In this document: positions 34,381-45,479 of the stretch, in pieces
Layout of the letters: the number at the start of each line of letters is the position of its first letter
How positions within the stretch are numbered: the first letter of the stretch is position 1
Assembly: GCA_037126765.1 (NCBI GenBank)
Contig: JBBCBC010000017.1
Span: forward strand, 24,047,916 to 24,111,915
From: Stenogyne calaminthoides
Lineage: Eukaryota > Streptophyta > Magnoliopsida > Lamiales > Lamiaceae
Direction of reading: 5' to 3'
Length of the DNA: 64,000 bases
Made by a program: the position numbers and the translations under genes
Notes under the pieces: generated by a model
Seen by the model: the letters and a program-made list of their open reading frames with translations, nothing else
Told to the model about the DNA's origin: nothing
Database searches by the model: none

Positions 34381-37009
34381 CTTATACACCTCCTTTGTTG
34401 GCCAAACCCACGCGAACCTGCAATCAAATCAGGCTTTAGGTACCCCTTTTGGATTGGGTCCTGAGGGGTTAGAGTTGGTTTTAGGGATCCATACAAACAT
34501 GGCACTTCTATTGTAATCAGATAGATCAGAGAGCCTGATTTGTCTCCCGTAAACATCTACATAATCATACATCTCTTCATATGCATTCTGATCAGTATGA
34601 TTATTTGTGCGAGCCTTGGGTGGATCAGAAGACTTGGGATTTTTCCTTCTTTGTTTGTCTTCTTTTTAACCCGGTGGGGCTCGGTCTGAAAGAACCTAGG
34701 TTTTACGATTATAAGGGTAGGTACGACTGCTACCATCAAAAGACTCGTATCTTTTTGGTATAGATGGTCTTAGCAGTTTACCTTTAGCTTGCTTGTTAGG
34801 CAGCTGACCCTGATTAGGTTTCAGATTAGATTTCCCCCTGAGAGGTTGTCTTTTTCTCGATACCTAATCACCGATCGTTTGAGGTCTCTTCGAAGAACCG
34901 GTTCTTCTTTGATTCCTCGGTGATGCTTGTTCGATTGGGGACCATTTCGCCCCTTTCGATTAGGGCACTTACCTTACTTGTTCAAAGAGTCTATTTCCTT
35001 ATTAGATACAAATTTTGCTTTATGTGTATCTATATCGAAACTCGTTTGATTACACCTCTTTTGAAGTGAATCGATGGGCTTTTGAGGATGTAGAAGGGTT
35101 TTCATACCCAATTCCTTCTTATTAGTTGTCGTTTAAAAATAGTTGTTCATATCCCGCGGTTTTCAAAGATTTTGTGAAAACTCATTTTTTTTCGTAAACT
35201 ATCCTCGATTAATTTCGGACTCTCATGTAGTCGGAAGAGTTCATCAAACTTGGCTTGTAAGATTTTAAAATCACCCGACTTGTCATTTATTGATAATAGT
35301 TGATCCTTAATCTGCTTCTCCCGATCGGAAGAATTAACTTTTCGAACATTCAGTTCTTGATTATCTTCCGGCGGCTTCAATGATTTTAGTTCAAATTTCT
35401 TTCTTGTCGAGATTTTCCTTTACAAAATTTGAGTATTTTCAATCCTTAGCTTATCATTTTTAAACTTCCACTATCGTATAAGTGTCTCTTTGCGTTGGAG
35501 AGATCATCAAGCAATTGCTCGGTAAGTAGAGCCGCAAGTCAATCTCTCCGGCCAGGTGTCTTTAACCATAGCCGTGTGGAAACCGAAGCATAAGATTTAG
35601 AGGTTACCTCAGTTGGTCTTCCTCCTTAGCCATCGAGCCATTTCATCATCGAAGAGAATATCGGATCATCGTGGCGGAAGAAATCATCGGCGTTGCTTAT
35701 CAAGCAAATCTTCTCGATGAGTAGCTGGCAGAATCCTCGGAAAGCGATAAGAATCATCAATATCATATGTATCAGCAACCATGGCTTTCCTGTCTCTATA
35801 GCGTTGCTCTCTTCTGTTCCGCTTCTCTTCTCTTTCTTTTGGTGTCGGTCTACGGGCAATCTGCTACCTGTAATGACTGGTTTCTCCACAGTTGAAAAAG
35901 CGGCCCACGATCCAGGAACTTCTACGCGGTGAGTCATTCCGTCTGTAGAATCTGTCGGGTGACTTACATCCGATTATGTCGAAATTTCTTCTTTCGAATC
36001 TGTTGTCTCTCCTTTCATCGGACCCGATCATCTCTTTTCTTATCTTCTCTGCGATCCTTTCTGTGATCATCTCTTCGGTCGTCAGGTCTGGTCCTTTCTG
36101 GAGATCTGTCAGCTGGCCTCCTATCTCTTCCTCTGCTATTTTGATAATCCCTTTAAAATCTACGATACTTTCCAAGTTGAATGTTAGATTTTTCAAGTTT
36201 TCTGTTAGCAAAGCAATGCATTCGATTTGACTTATAATATTTCCAACAGTTCATAGACTTTGAGTTCTTTCTTTGTCGCTTTGAATGCAACCGATTTTGA
36301 TGTGGCGGTGTGGCTTCAAATAGCGACTCATCTTCTTCTTCTTGCCCTCTTTTGATCGATCGAACTCATGGGCTTTAAGACTTCGAAACAGTTGCTTGGC
36401 TTCATCTTGGCAATATCTTGACAATCCTTTATTCTGATGACTTTCATATCCCACTTCTTAGTCGAGATCTCAAGATCTTGTAATTTATGTCTTTATCGAC
36501 ATCTCGTCCAAGTTCCCAAAGCTTGTTGGTGACATGGTGATTCTTCCATCGAGCTCATTGATGGTTTCATTTGGTAAATCTTGAGTTTCTCAAATTTCAC
36601 CAGATTCAACCTTTGAGTCCGCTATCTTTAATCGGATCATTTCCTACACACATTTAAAAAAGCGTATCCCACATCCGTTTGGGTCGCCTTGAGATACTTT
36701 ATCTTTTCTCCGGTTATCTTGTCCATGGTCTTCATGATTGTGTGCCCGCTATCGATCCGTGTCTGTACAACTTTTCTCTTCAAAGATCCATCGTATGGGA
36801 CTCTTTTCGACAAGACTTCCAATTGCAAAATCTGGATCACCTCCAACAGCTGGGTTGTCATGGTAGATGATGATGGGTCCTCGTTCAAGAACTTCCATCA
36901 TCCTGCTGCTTATTGATCCCAGATGATTGCTCATGTATATCGTCCAGTCTGCATACTCATCAATGGAAAATTTAGGCAAATCATGATACATACCCGAAGT
37001 ATTATCCAT
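34381..37009 (-). pseudogene. gag: Family B gag, broken
   Basis: Start at the ATG of 37009, 100 bp inside the primer site: MDNTSGMYHDLPKFSIDEYA, then DWTIYMSNHLGS, the same layout as other SIRE gag starts. Further pieces: ITGEKIKYLKATQTD (36888-36637), 36454-36251 (YCQDEAKQLFRSLKAHEFDR), 36211-35864 with an Arg-rich stretch RRDNRFERRNFD followed by a defective knuckle FFNCGETSHYR, and an EGR-rich coiled-coil piece 35380-35147. A second copy of the Arg-rich part is at about 50850-51130 on the plus strand. Many frameshifts; non-functional. Confidence 0.75.
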
Positions 37010-37109
37010 GAGGATCGTGATTTTGAAAACAAATGAGATTTGAAAAGGTTTTTCAAGATCAGTTCAAGTGACCACAAAGGTTCTTCCTCAAGAACCGATG
37101 ACCGTAGAA

Positions 37110-37126
37110 CCACTGCTCTGATACCA
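37110..37126 (-). other. Primer-binding site of family B
   Basis: Minus-strand TGGTATCAGAGCAGTGG beside the LTR end GGGACCTACA; initiator-Met tRNA type. Confidence 0.9.
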
Positions 37127-37128
37127 CT

Positions 37129-38719
37129 TGTAGGTCCCGAACGGGTTTCGTGAGGGCAGAAGTTAGAGGGGAGGGGTGAATAGACTTCTGAAAACTTTTT
37201 CGTGCAGATCAGGTGTGATTGCAGTTTGCCTGATTAGAGTGCAAGTGAATCAGTTTGGACTGATATCCAACTTACTGATCTCCTGAGGACAGATCAGTTC
37301 GGCGTCTATCAGTTTAACTGATTGTGCGGAAGCTAGTTTATACCCGTGTGAAAAACCAGTTTAAATCAAATCAGATTCCGAAGTTGTTTTCAATCAGAAG
37401 ACTATGGAGTCAAACTGATCCGATCAGTAACTTGGTACTAGCTGATCCTAACTCAGAATATGTATGCTGATTTACTCAAGTTGTGTGCAATAGTGTAAAG
37501 CAGTTAATCAAACAGGTAAATGCACACAATTTTTATAGTGGTTCGGACAACCAGTCCTACGTCCGCTCTTCCCTATCACAAAGGGCACCAACTTAACCGA
37601 CTTAACCAACCGGACTTAGATTATTGTGTTAGTCCAACACATTACACCAACAAATATTTATAGAGCTCTCACTCAACCGATCCCAGAAATCAGAACTAGA
37701 AACCCTAGTCTGAAATCTTGCTAAACAAACTTAACCTAACTTTGGGTTTTGGGTAAAATTTGTTGTTTGTTCCAACTTTGAAATCTATCCTAGTATTTAA
37801 GTAGCCTAACAACTAGAGGATAAGATTTTTGTGCTAAGAACTATGGGATGAACACTTAGAAAATAATCTTCAAGGTTGTGTTCTTCGTGCGGAAATTTTG
37901 CTATAGTATATGAGCTTCTTGATAATTTCCGTTTTTCACTCTGAAGAGGAATCTCATATTTATAGACCCCGAAATCAAAGAGCCGTTGGAGAGCAATTTG
38001 AATTTCCGGCTATATTTGGTAGATATGTAGGATTTGATGTGACATGCTTTAGGGACGGCATGGCCGAAAGCATGGATAGTTGTCTTTTATAGCTGTTTGA
38101 CCAAACAGCACCAAATCCCGTATGGTCGGCTCCATTCATACGTGTCTTGTTCTTATTGGTTAACAAAAAAAAACACTTTTCAGTGTTTGTTCTACCAACT
38201 AAAGTTGTCATTCTTCTTGTTCAGATCAACAACGTATGACTTGGTGAAACATCAGTTACCACCTGGTGTGAGCTGACCTGATCAGTTACAACTGATCCGT
38301 CTACCTGATATAGTCTTCTGGTGCCAGTTGTCTTAGCTCAACTAGCAGACTCGGCTGATGTAGGTCTTCTGGTCTGATCTTTTGGTAGTCATCTGATCTT
38401 CAGGTCTTCTGAATTTGAGCTTCATGATTTCACTCTGATCATCTGACTTTATCAGATCGTCTGATCTTCCATCTTTCCCTTGCCTTCTGGCCTTCTGACT
38501 TCAGCTGGTCTTTTGTTCTCAGCTGGTCTTTAGATCTGACCTATACATATTGAGTTCCCCCTCAATATGTGACCTATCTTATACATCAGTTGTTCTATAC
38601 AATAAGTATCAACTGGTCATCTTATAACTGGTATTTAAAAACATTAGTCAGCTAACAGGTCTGATTGGTTCTATTACATGTGTTTTGGAACTTTCATCAA
38701 AACTCTAAATTTCCCAACA
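37129..38719 (-). repeat. 5' LTR of family B
   Basis: 1591 bp, TGTTGGGAAATTT to CGGGACCTACA on the minus strand. The TATA element TCTATAAATATGAG is near 37955-37968. U3 is rich in repeated 'ctgatc/gatcag' motifs. Its outer end abuts the pararetrovirus palindrome at 38720. Confidence 0.92.
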
Positions 38720-38904
38720 TTTACTACCCTTTTCTGGAGAAGGAGATTCATTGGATTATCAAAATAATATTAAAAACACTGATGAACTATATCTTTTCAC
38801 TCAAAATTTCTCTCAAGGGGATACAGACAATGACGATAGTCTCTCAATTGATGAAACACACAGAGACATCTAAGAGCGAAGAAGAGCGGGTTGACACGTG
38901 TATT

Positions 38905-39085
38905 CAAAAACGTCAGCCATGACGATCTACACAATAATTTTCAATGTATATTTTCTTATTTTCTTTGTAGGCAACGAATATCTTTTGGCCACTTTTTCTT
39001 TTACTATACAAAGACTTTTAGCCTAGCTAGATAAGCTATTTTGTTTGATAGTACAAATAGGCTATTTTCGTTTATATACATGTAA
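38905..39085 (+). promoter_or_regulatory. Putative pararetrovirus promoter, left arm (reads rightward)
   Basis: cgtca at 38911-38915 and tgacg at 38920-38924 form an as-1-like pair of TGACG motifs. An A/T-rich TATA candidate, 'tttatatacatgtaagg', lies at 39072-39088. The TGACG-to-TATA distance (about 150 bp) is greater than in the CaMV 35S promoter. The mirror-image promoter is in the right arm. Confidence 0.5.
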
Positions 39086-39429
39086 GGGTTTTTCATTGAC
39101 AAAACCACCAGCAATCCTTTAGAAATAATATATCAAGTGTTCATAGCCATGTCCGCTTAATTTTTCTTTTTCCGATTCCTAGAATCTAGTTAACTCCTAC
39201 CCCTTAGATTTATAATATAACCTTATATTTTGTATATTGAAAAACCTAGAAAACCCAAAAATAGTACATCCTCATCTCTGTTAACAAAATATAAAGTTAT
39301 ATTATAAATCTAAGGGGTAGGAGTTAACTAGATTCTAGGAATCGTAAAAAGAAAAATTAAGCGGACATGTCTATGAACATTTGATATATTATTTCTAAAG
39401 GATTGCTGGTGGTTTTTTCAATGAAAAAT

Positions 39430-39610
39430 CCTTACATATATACAAAGAAAATAGCCTATTTGTACTATCAAACAAAATAGCTAATCTAGCTAGGCTAAAA
39501 GTCTTTGTATAGCAAAAGAAAAAGTGGCCAAAAGATATTCGTGACCTACAAAGAAAATAAGAAAAGATACATTAAAAATTATTGTGTAGATCGTCATGTC
39601 TGACGTTTTT
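39430..39610 (-). promoter_or_regulatory. Putative pararetrovirus promoter, right arm (reads leftward)
   Basis: Mirror copy of the left-arm elements: cgtca/tgacg pair (minus-strand CGTCAGACATGACG) near 39593-39606 and 'tttgtatatatgtaagg' near 39430-39446. It faces the other promoter across the 50-bp spacer, so the two are convergent. Confidence 0.5.
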
Positions 39611-39953
39611 GAATACACGTGTCAAATAACTCTTCTTTGTTCTTAGATGTCTCTGTGTGTTTCATCAATTGAGAGACTATCGTCATTGTCTGTATCCCCT
39701 TGAGAGAAATTCTGAGTGAAAAAATACAGTTCATCAGTATTTTTAATATTATTTTAATAATCCAATGAATCTCATTCTCCAGAAAAGGGTAGTAAAAACT
39801 TTCAATTGTGAGGAGCCCAAATTTGTAAATAATGTCCTTCGGCTACGAGATGGAAATCAACCCAAGGAAAACTTTGGATATATTTGGATTGTTGAAAAGT
39901 TTGGATTTTCATTTTATTTCCTACTGTTCCTATTTCGTATGACTCTTTTACTG

Positions 39954-41404
39954 TCAATTCCTTAAGAGAATCTTTTTCTGTAATAATAATTCTCTTTCTT
40001 GCTGGTCGGTAAGAAATTTTAATACTTCAAGAAGACTAGCAAGAATTTTACAATACACTTTTTCCGATGGTCCTAGGGAAACAATATTCCCTACAGTTAG
40101 GAGTAATTTTTCTCCAAGACAATTTAGAATATTTTCAATTTTGTCTGTCAATTTGAACTCTAAAGAATCTATCATACCGTTATGATAAAACTCTAAAATA
40201 TCTTCAGCTGGCAAATCGGTTTCATTTAGATCAATTTGTAAGACAAATAATCCAGGCATATCATTTTGATATACTCCATCATCGTCTTTTATTTGTGCAA
40301 TAATTTGACTCATATTTAGATTTTTTGCCAAAAGAAGCCTTTGTTTTAGAGTAACACCTTTATATTTTATTTTAAAATTAGGTCTCGAATTATTCATATA
40401 ATTCGAAGAGAAACCTAATTCAAGCACTTACTTTTATAGATTAATTAGATGTTCTGAGAAATCTTTGAACACTTTTGAAGAGATGATCTGCTCAAGGTCT
40501 GTAACTCTATCAAGGACTGGTTTCATAATGTCAATCCATGGTATATCCATTAATCTTGCCTTGAATTTTTTGAATGTATTTTTTGCAATTTCTGAACAGG
40601 AGGCAGAGTCTCTGATCTTACCTTGATTTAGATCTTTATTTAATTTTTGGATCATTTTTTCCATAGTCTTTATGGTTTCTTCCTTGTAATTCAGAGTTTC
40701 TTCAAATAATTTATACTGAGAACTCTTTACTTCATGCTCTTACTGTATGAGCAATTTTTGTAGATCCATAACTTGTAATTCAAGAGTTTTAATCTTTTCC
40801 TGTTGGTTTTGAAATATTTCATCAGGTTTAGATTTTGTAATTTCAGAAAAACTTTTGACTTGTTCTGGTTCAATATAAAAATTTAGACTAAAGATTTTCA
40901 ATAAATTTTCTCCAAATGTTTCAAAACCTTTAAAAATTGGATCAGCAATAAGCGTATATCGCCTAACTGTATTGAAGTTATTAAAAATACCAGTTTTTAA
41001 ACCTCTGTAAATAACATAGTATTTAAAAGGAGGTTTATAAAAAGGTTTTGATTTAAGTAATTTTGAACTTCTAATTATCCAAAGTAAGCACATAATGCAT
41101 TAAGGACTTGAAATTTAAAATTTAAAACTTGTGGAGGTGTTTGGAGATGCCATATGTTATCAAGTAAACATTGGTGTTTTTGATCAACTTTAACAAGAGT
41201 TCTAAATTTTTGAAGTGAATCTAAATATTGTTTTAGAGGAATATTTTCAAAAAATATTTGATCTTTAGATATTTCTTTTGACTGAGTTTTTTCATCATCA
41301 GATATATCCATTGATGATGTCGATCCTTTTGATTTTTCCCTTTGTAATACTTTAGATTCTGGAAATTTTTCTTTTCCTTTGGGCTTAAGAATCCTTCGCT
41401 CCAT
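39954..41404 (-). pseudogene. Pararetrovirus viroplasmin/translation-transactivator-like ORF, broken
   Basis: Starts at the ATG of 41404, inside the end of pol, the arrangement used for reinitiation in this family. The first piece (41404-41075) is basic with a Ser-rich segment. The second (41093-40740) holds KYYVIYRGLKTGIFNNFN and FKGFETFGENLLKI, the pattern of the RNase H1 N-terminal/viroplasmin fold of TAV proteins (YYV, G-x-GI, K-x-F-x-T-x-x-E). It is followed by Gln/Lys coiled-coil-like sequence. Further pieces are 40664-40434 and 40427-39954 (157 aa). Three breaks separate four frames. In related viruses the product builds the inclusion body and allows translation of polycistronic RNA. 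The assignment is by motif. Confidence 0.7.
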
Positions 41405-43140
41405 ATCCTGTATTCAAAAAATTTGAAATGTTTTGAGATAATAAGTCGGCAAGATTATTATTTTTTCCTTTAATATGTTCAAAATTTATGACATATCCAT
41501 TACCTTGAATAAGATTTTGAAGATTTACCCATCTAGTTATATTTATCTTTTTACTATTTTCTTTTTTTAGAAATCTTACAATGGCTTCACAGTCTGTTCT
41601 TATTGTAAATTCTTTATTAAGATAGTTTTTAATTTATCTAGCGCATTTATTAATGCTTGGATTTTATAATCTAAAGACGTCCAATTTTTTCCTACTTTTC
41701 CAAAATTTCCACTTGCATATCCTGCAATTCTTTCTTCATTTTTAGTGGAATATTTATTTGGTTTTGCATAACAGAATAGCTCCCCATCCTTCTTTAGATC
41801 CATCACACTCAATTATGATATAATCATATGTTAAAGGGAGTTCTAATGGCTTTATATTTTTTATGGCCTTTTTTATTTTCTGAACTAATAGCATATCTTC
41901 TTCATTAAAATTTCTTTGTCCATTTTTTGTTGTTTTACTATATAATGGGTCTGCTAGTTTACTTAGATTTGGAATGAATTTTCTAGCATAATTAAGAAGT
42001 CCTAAAAAGGCCTGGATTTTTTTAATCCATCAAGTTTATCAGGAAAATTTATCAATTTTTCTGCAATGTGTGGCTGAAGTTCTATTTTTCCATTCCCTAT
42101 TTCTAGTCCTAGAAAATAAAATTTTCTTTTAAATAACTCCATTTTCTTTTTAGAGAATACTATTCCATTATTTTTAATTTCGCTAAATATTATTTCAAGA
42201 TGTCTTTCATGTTCGCTTATACTATTACTTGCTGCAAGTATATCATCTATATAGACAAGACAAAAATCGTATTTTAGAAAAATACTATCCATAAATCTCT
42301 GGAAAATGGATGACGCATTTTTTAATCCATAACTTAAGACATTCCATTCGAAATGTCCTTCTGAGCAAGTGAAAGCCGTCCGTGGTTTAAACCATTCTTC
42401 AAGCTTTAATTGATTATAACCGGATTTTAGATCAAATTTACTAAAGATTTTTCTAGACTGTATTAGTCCTATTAAGCCATCTTTATTCGGAATATTATAT
42501 CCATCATCTATTGTATTATCATTTAATCTTTTATAGTTATATACTATTCTGGATTTTCCTCGCTTTATTTCAGAATAATTTCTTACAATGAATGCTGCAG
42601 TTCTATGAGGACTTTCAGATTTTTTAATAAGCCCTTGTTTTAACATTTCTAGAATTTGATTTTTAAATTCTTCTTTATCTAAAGGACTATACTCAATATT
42701 AGCTGTGACTATTCTTATATCAGGATTTTTTAATTTTATTTTACAAACATATTTTACTCTTGTTTTGGTTATATCTTCGCCGATTAGTCCTTCTTTTTCA
42801 AGTTTTCGAATTATAGGATAATTAATACTTTTTGTAATATTTGGTCCTTTTTCCAGTTCATGACTTAGAAAATTTCCTAAATAAGCGAGTGTATCATTTT
42901 CAATAAAATTTAATCGACTTTTATTTTCTTTTAAAAAATCTAATTGACCAAGCCCACCACACTTTTGAGCGAACTCTGATGTTTGAGAATATCTATTTGT
43001 GGGGAAAATGTAGACTTGTTTAGATAAAGTGATATGGTTTTTGGCGATAGTTATACTTCCGTTTAGACTTGTTATAAAATTTAATCCTAAAAGGAAGTCT
43101 TGGGATTTTATTTCTTTGGGATTTATAAGAATTTGTGGTA
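41385..43140 (-). pseudogene. Pararetrovirus pol: protease C-terminal part, RT, RNase H; frameshifted
   Basis: RT and RNase H replicate the viral DNA from pregenomic RNA. The 214-aa frame at 42646-42002 has caulimovirid RT blocks: KRLNDNTIDDGY, FSKFDLKSGY, EWNVLSYGLKNASSIFQRFM and the active site YIDD at residues 132-135. The frame is open upstream to about 43140 without the frame's own ATG, carrying the protease-to-RT linker. A one-base contraction in a T run at 42017-42023 breaks the frame just after RT. The RNase H region continues in another frame, broken again near 41800-41600. The end overlaps the next ORF by 20 nt (stop 41387-41385, ATG 41404). Non-functional as it stands. Confidence 0.88.
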
Positions 43141-43348
43141 ATTCGTATTTTTGGCTTGTTTATCTTTCTGTTTTTTAAATATTTTTGGCGATAGTTATAC
43201 TTCCGTTTAAATATTTATTTTTGGCTTGTTTATTTTTCTATTTTTTAAATTTTTCGTTTATATGTATATTATAGATATCATGTTTGTATAAAAATTATTT
43301 AATAATATTTTGGCCTATGTGGGCTAATAATACACACCCCCACCATTT

Positions 43349-43360
43349 TGGTATCAGAGC
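43349..43360 (+). other. Pararetrovirus primer-binding site
   Basis: TGGTATCAGAGC, the Met-tRNA site that defines position 1 of Caulimoviridae genomes. Upstream A/T-rich DNA (43140-43340) includes a duplicated 'ggcgatagttatacttccg' (43042 and 43187) and 'cctatgtgggctaataatac'. Confidence 0.85.
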
Positions 43361-43980
43361 CTAATAAGTTCTTGAGACCTAAAAGACTTAGACATGTTTA
43401 GTGTTGAGGTAGCCAGAGTGGGCATAAATCCTATTTTCTAAGAACCCGCTAAGGTGAAGGATTAGAGAATAAGTTAAGTTTTGATATTAATTTGAATAAG
43501 GATGTGTATCTTTATCTTTAGGCCTTTTTTTGTGTGTCTTTATTTACTTTATATCTTTTGGGATATGTTTAAACTTTAGAAAAAGGAATTTAGTAAAGGC
43601 TAAGGATAGGATTTTTTTCAAAAATAGACTCAACACTTTCTAAAAGTCTCGAATTTTTAGACTTAGAATATCATCCAAAGGCTTGTCATATACATAGCCC
43701 TGATAAATTTAAACTCACTTGTCATTTTGAAAATAATTTTAAGCATAATCTACATAGTGAAAAATGTCATCTAAACAGTATTACAGATTTAATCCTCAAT
43801 CTAGGAATTAGTCTAGAAAAAAATAAAAAAGAAAGTCAAACTAGTTTAAACAAATTAATAAAACTAAATTCTGAAAATAATAAAATAACTAAAAAAGTTA
43901 TTAGAAAACAATGATTATATTAAGGATCAGAATAATCAGATTATTGTTGAAATTTAAAAATTAAAAAACATAGGTCATAC

Positions 43981-45321
43981 CAATTATTTTATAACCGGAC
44001 CGGACCGGCCAGTTCAACCGGTTTAACTGGAACCGTCCGAGACCCCTAAAACCGCTTTTACGGTTGAACCGTCAAAACGGAAGAACCGGGTCAAAACCGA
44101 CTAAAATCGTCAAACCGGTTTAACCGGTTCTAATTAAAAAAAAAAACTTTAACTATATGTATCAAGGTCCATCTTCATCCCTTTTATAATACTTCCTCTC
44201 ACATTTTTCTCCAACACTTTTCAATGTGGGATAAATGTATGAGGTGAGACAAATTTAATAATACTTCCTCTCACATTTTTCTCCAACATTTTCGATGTGG
44301 GATAAATGTGTGAGGTGGGAAAATTTTTATAATACTTCATCTAACATTTTTTTTCCAACACTTTCGATATGGAATAAATGTTTGAGGTGAGACAAATTTT
44401 ATAATACTTCCTCTCACATTTTTCTCCAACACTTTCGATGTGGGATAAATGTATGAGGTGGGACAAATTTTATAATACTTTCTCTCACATTTTTCTCCAA
44501 CACTTACGATGTGGGATAAATGTATGAGGTGGGAAATTTTTTATAATACTCCCTCTCACATTTTTCTCCAACACTTTCGATGTGGGATAAATGTATGAGG
44601 TGAAACAAATTTTATAATACTTCCTCCAACATTTTTCTCCAACACTTTCAATGTGAGATCAATGTATGAGGGGGGCAAAAATTTATAGTACTTTCTCTCA
44701 CATTTTTCCCCAACACTTTCGATTTGGGATAAATGCATGAGGTGTGAAAATTTTTATAACACTCCCTCTCACATTTTTCTCCAACACTTTCGATGTGGGA
44801 TAAATGTATGAGGTGAAACAAATTTTATAATACTTCCTCCAACATTTTTCTCCAACACTTTCAATGTGGGATCAATGTATGGGGGGCAAAATTTATAGTA
44901 CTTTTCTCTCACATTTTTCTCCAACACTTTCAATGTGGGATAAATGTATGAGAGATGAGACAAATATATGAATCAAGGTCCATCCTTTTATATTATTTCC
45001 TCTCACATTTTTCTCTAATACTTTCGATGTGGGACAAAAATATAAGGTCCACCTTCCCCCTTTTATATTACTTTCTCTTATATTATTGTGTTATTTTTTT
45101 ATTATGACTATGACTTTTGTTGTATTTTTCTTAAATATGAAAATTTATAATATATATGTTTAAATTTTTGTAGGTGTATACTTATTTTATTTTTTAACTA
45201 AACATAAGAAATATTGACAAAAATTAGAAAGAAATCATTTTAACGTTGAACCGTCCGACCGGTTGAACTGGTCCGTCCGGTACGTCTTGGTTCGATCACC
45301 GGTTTGGTTATGAAAACATTG
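43981..45321. mobile_element. Non-autonomous hAT (MITE-like) inserted in the pararetrovirus
   Basis: 1341 bp. A perfect 8-bp target duplication, GGTCATAC (43973-43980 and 45322-45329), flanks imperfect terminal inverted repeats of about 23 bp: CAATTATTTTATAACCGGAC at the left and CAATGTTTTCATAACCAAAC on the minus strand at the right. Subterminal 'accggtt' and 'aaccggt' motifs are dense at both ends. There is no transposase. The middle is a 72-bp tandem array. Removing the element restores the viral reading across the site. Confidence 0.93.
44186..45040. repeat. 72-bp tandem array within the non-autonomous hAT
   Basis: About 11-12 units with 'ttataatacttcctctcaca', 'tttttctccaacactttcga' and 'tgtgggataaatgtatgagg'. 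Units vary by substitutions and small indels. The minus-strand frames over it (60-64 aa) are repeat artefacts. Confidence 0.9.
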
Positions 45322-45479
45322 GGTCATACTACTGAAGAAATAAAGAAATTCAGTTCTAATATTGAAAAAATAAGTAAGTTAACTAGTTTAATAAAAAAGA
45401 AAAAAAATAGAAACTTCTGAAATTGATAAATTAACAAAAGCTCTTGAAAGCCTACATTTAAGCAGTGAAGAAAGACCAA

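Larger units (their letters stand above)
23900..38719 (-). mobile_element. Ty1/copia SIRE-type retrotransposon family B, both LTRs, with extra 3' coding region
   Basis: 14.8 kb. Minus-strand order: LTR 38719-37129, Met-tRNA primer site, gag (from 37009), protease, integrase, RT-RNase H (ends 31019), a 5.5-kb 3' region with an additional ORF, a polypurine tract at 25468-25482, and LTR 25467-23900. An additional ORF between pol and the 3' LTR and the RT signature FEMSMMGQMSYFLGL are SIRE/Maximus features. Flanks read attac (23895-23899) and tttac (38720-38724), a 4-of-5 candidate duplication, although the flanks belong to different repeats (LARD LTR and pararetrovirus). The RT is inactivated by a stop and by YVDG in place of YVDD. 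Confidence 0.92.
38721..39796. repeat. Large inverted repeat of the pararetrovirus promoter region (513-bp arms)
   Basis: Arms 38721-39233 and 39284-39796 are reverse complements with only scattered mismatches (well above 90 percent by eye), around a 50-bp spacer. Each arm begins 'tactacccttttctggaga' and ends 'ataatataac(c/t)ttatatttt'. The right arm is collinear with the minus-strand TAV-like ORF and is therefore viral intergenic DNA; the left arm is its inverted copy, cut by the family B LTR at 38719. Confidence 0.92.
39284..43140 (-). mobile_element. Endogenous pararetrovirus (Caulimoviridae), minus-strand copy
   Basis: Minus strand: end of protease, RT, RNase H, then an overlapping viroplasmin/TAV-like ORF, then the intergenic promoter region. 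There is no integrase and there are no LTRs, as expected of Caulimoviridae. The DNA is AT-rich, unlike its neighbours. At the 5' side it stops near 43140, about 200 bp from the primer site of the plus-strand copy, so the two copies are head to head. Genus not assigned. Confidence 0.88.

Noticed and set aside
43349..43360. TGGTATCAGAGC strings as tRNA gene fragments
   Set aside because: Only the complement of the tRNA 3' end is present and its position beside LTR ends or the viral leader identifies primer-binding sites; no cloverleaf flanks it.
44556..44963. Minus-strand frames of 60-64 aa
   Set aside because: Translations of the 72-bp array within the non-autonomous hAT.
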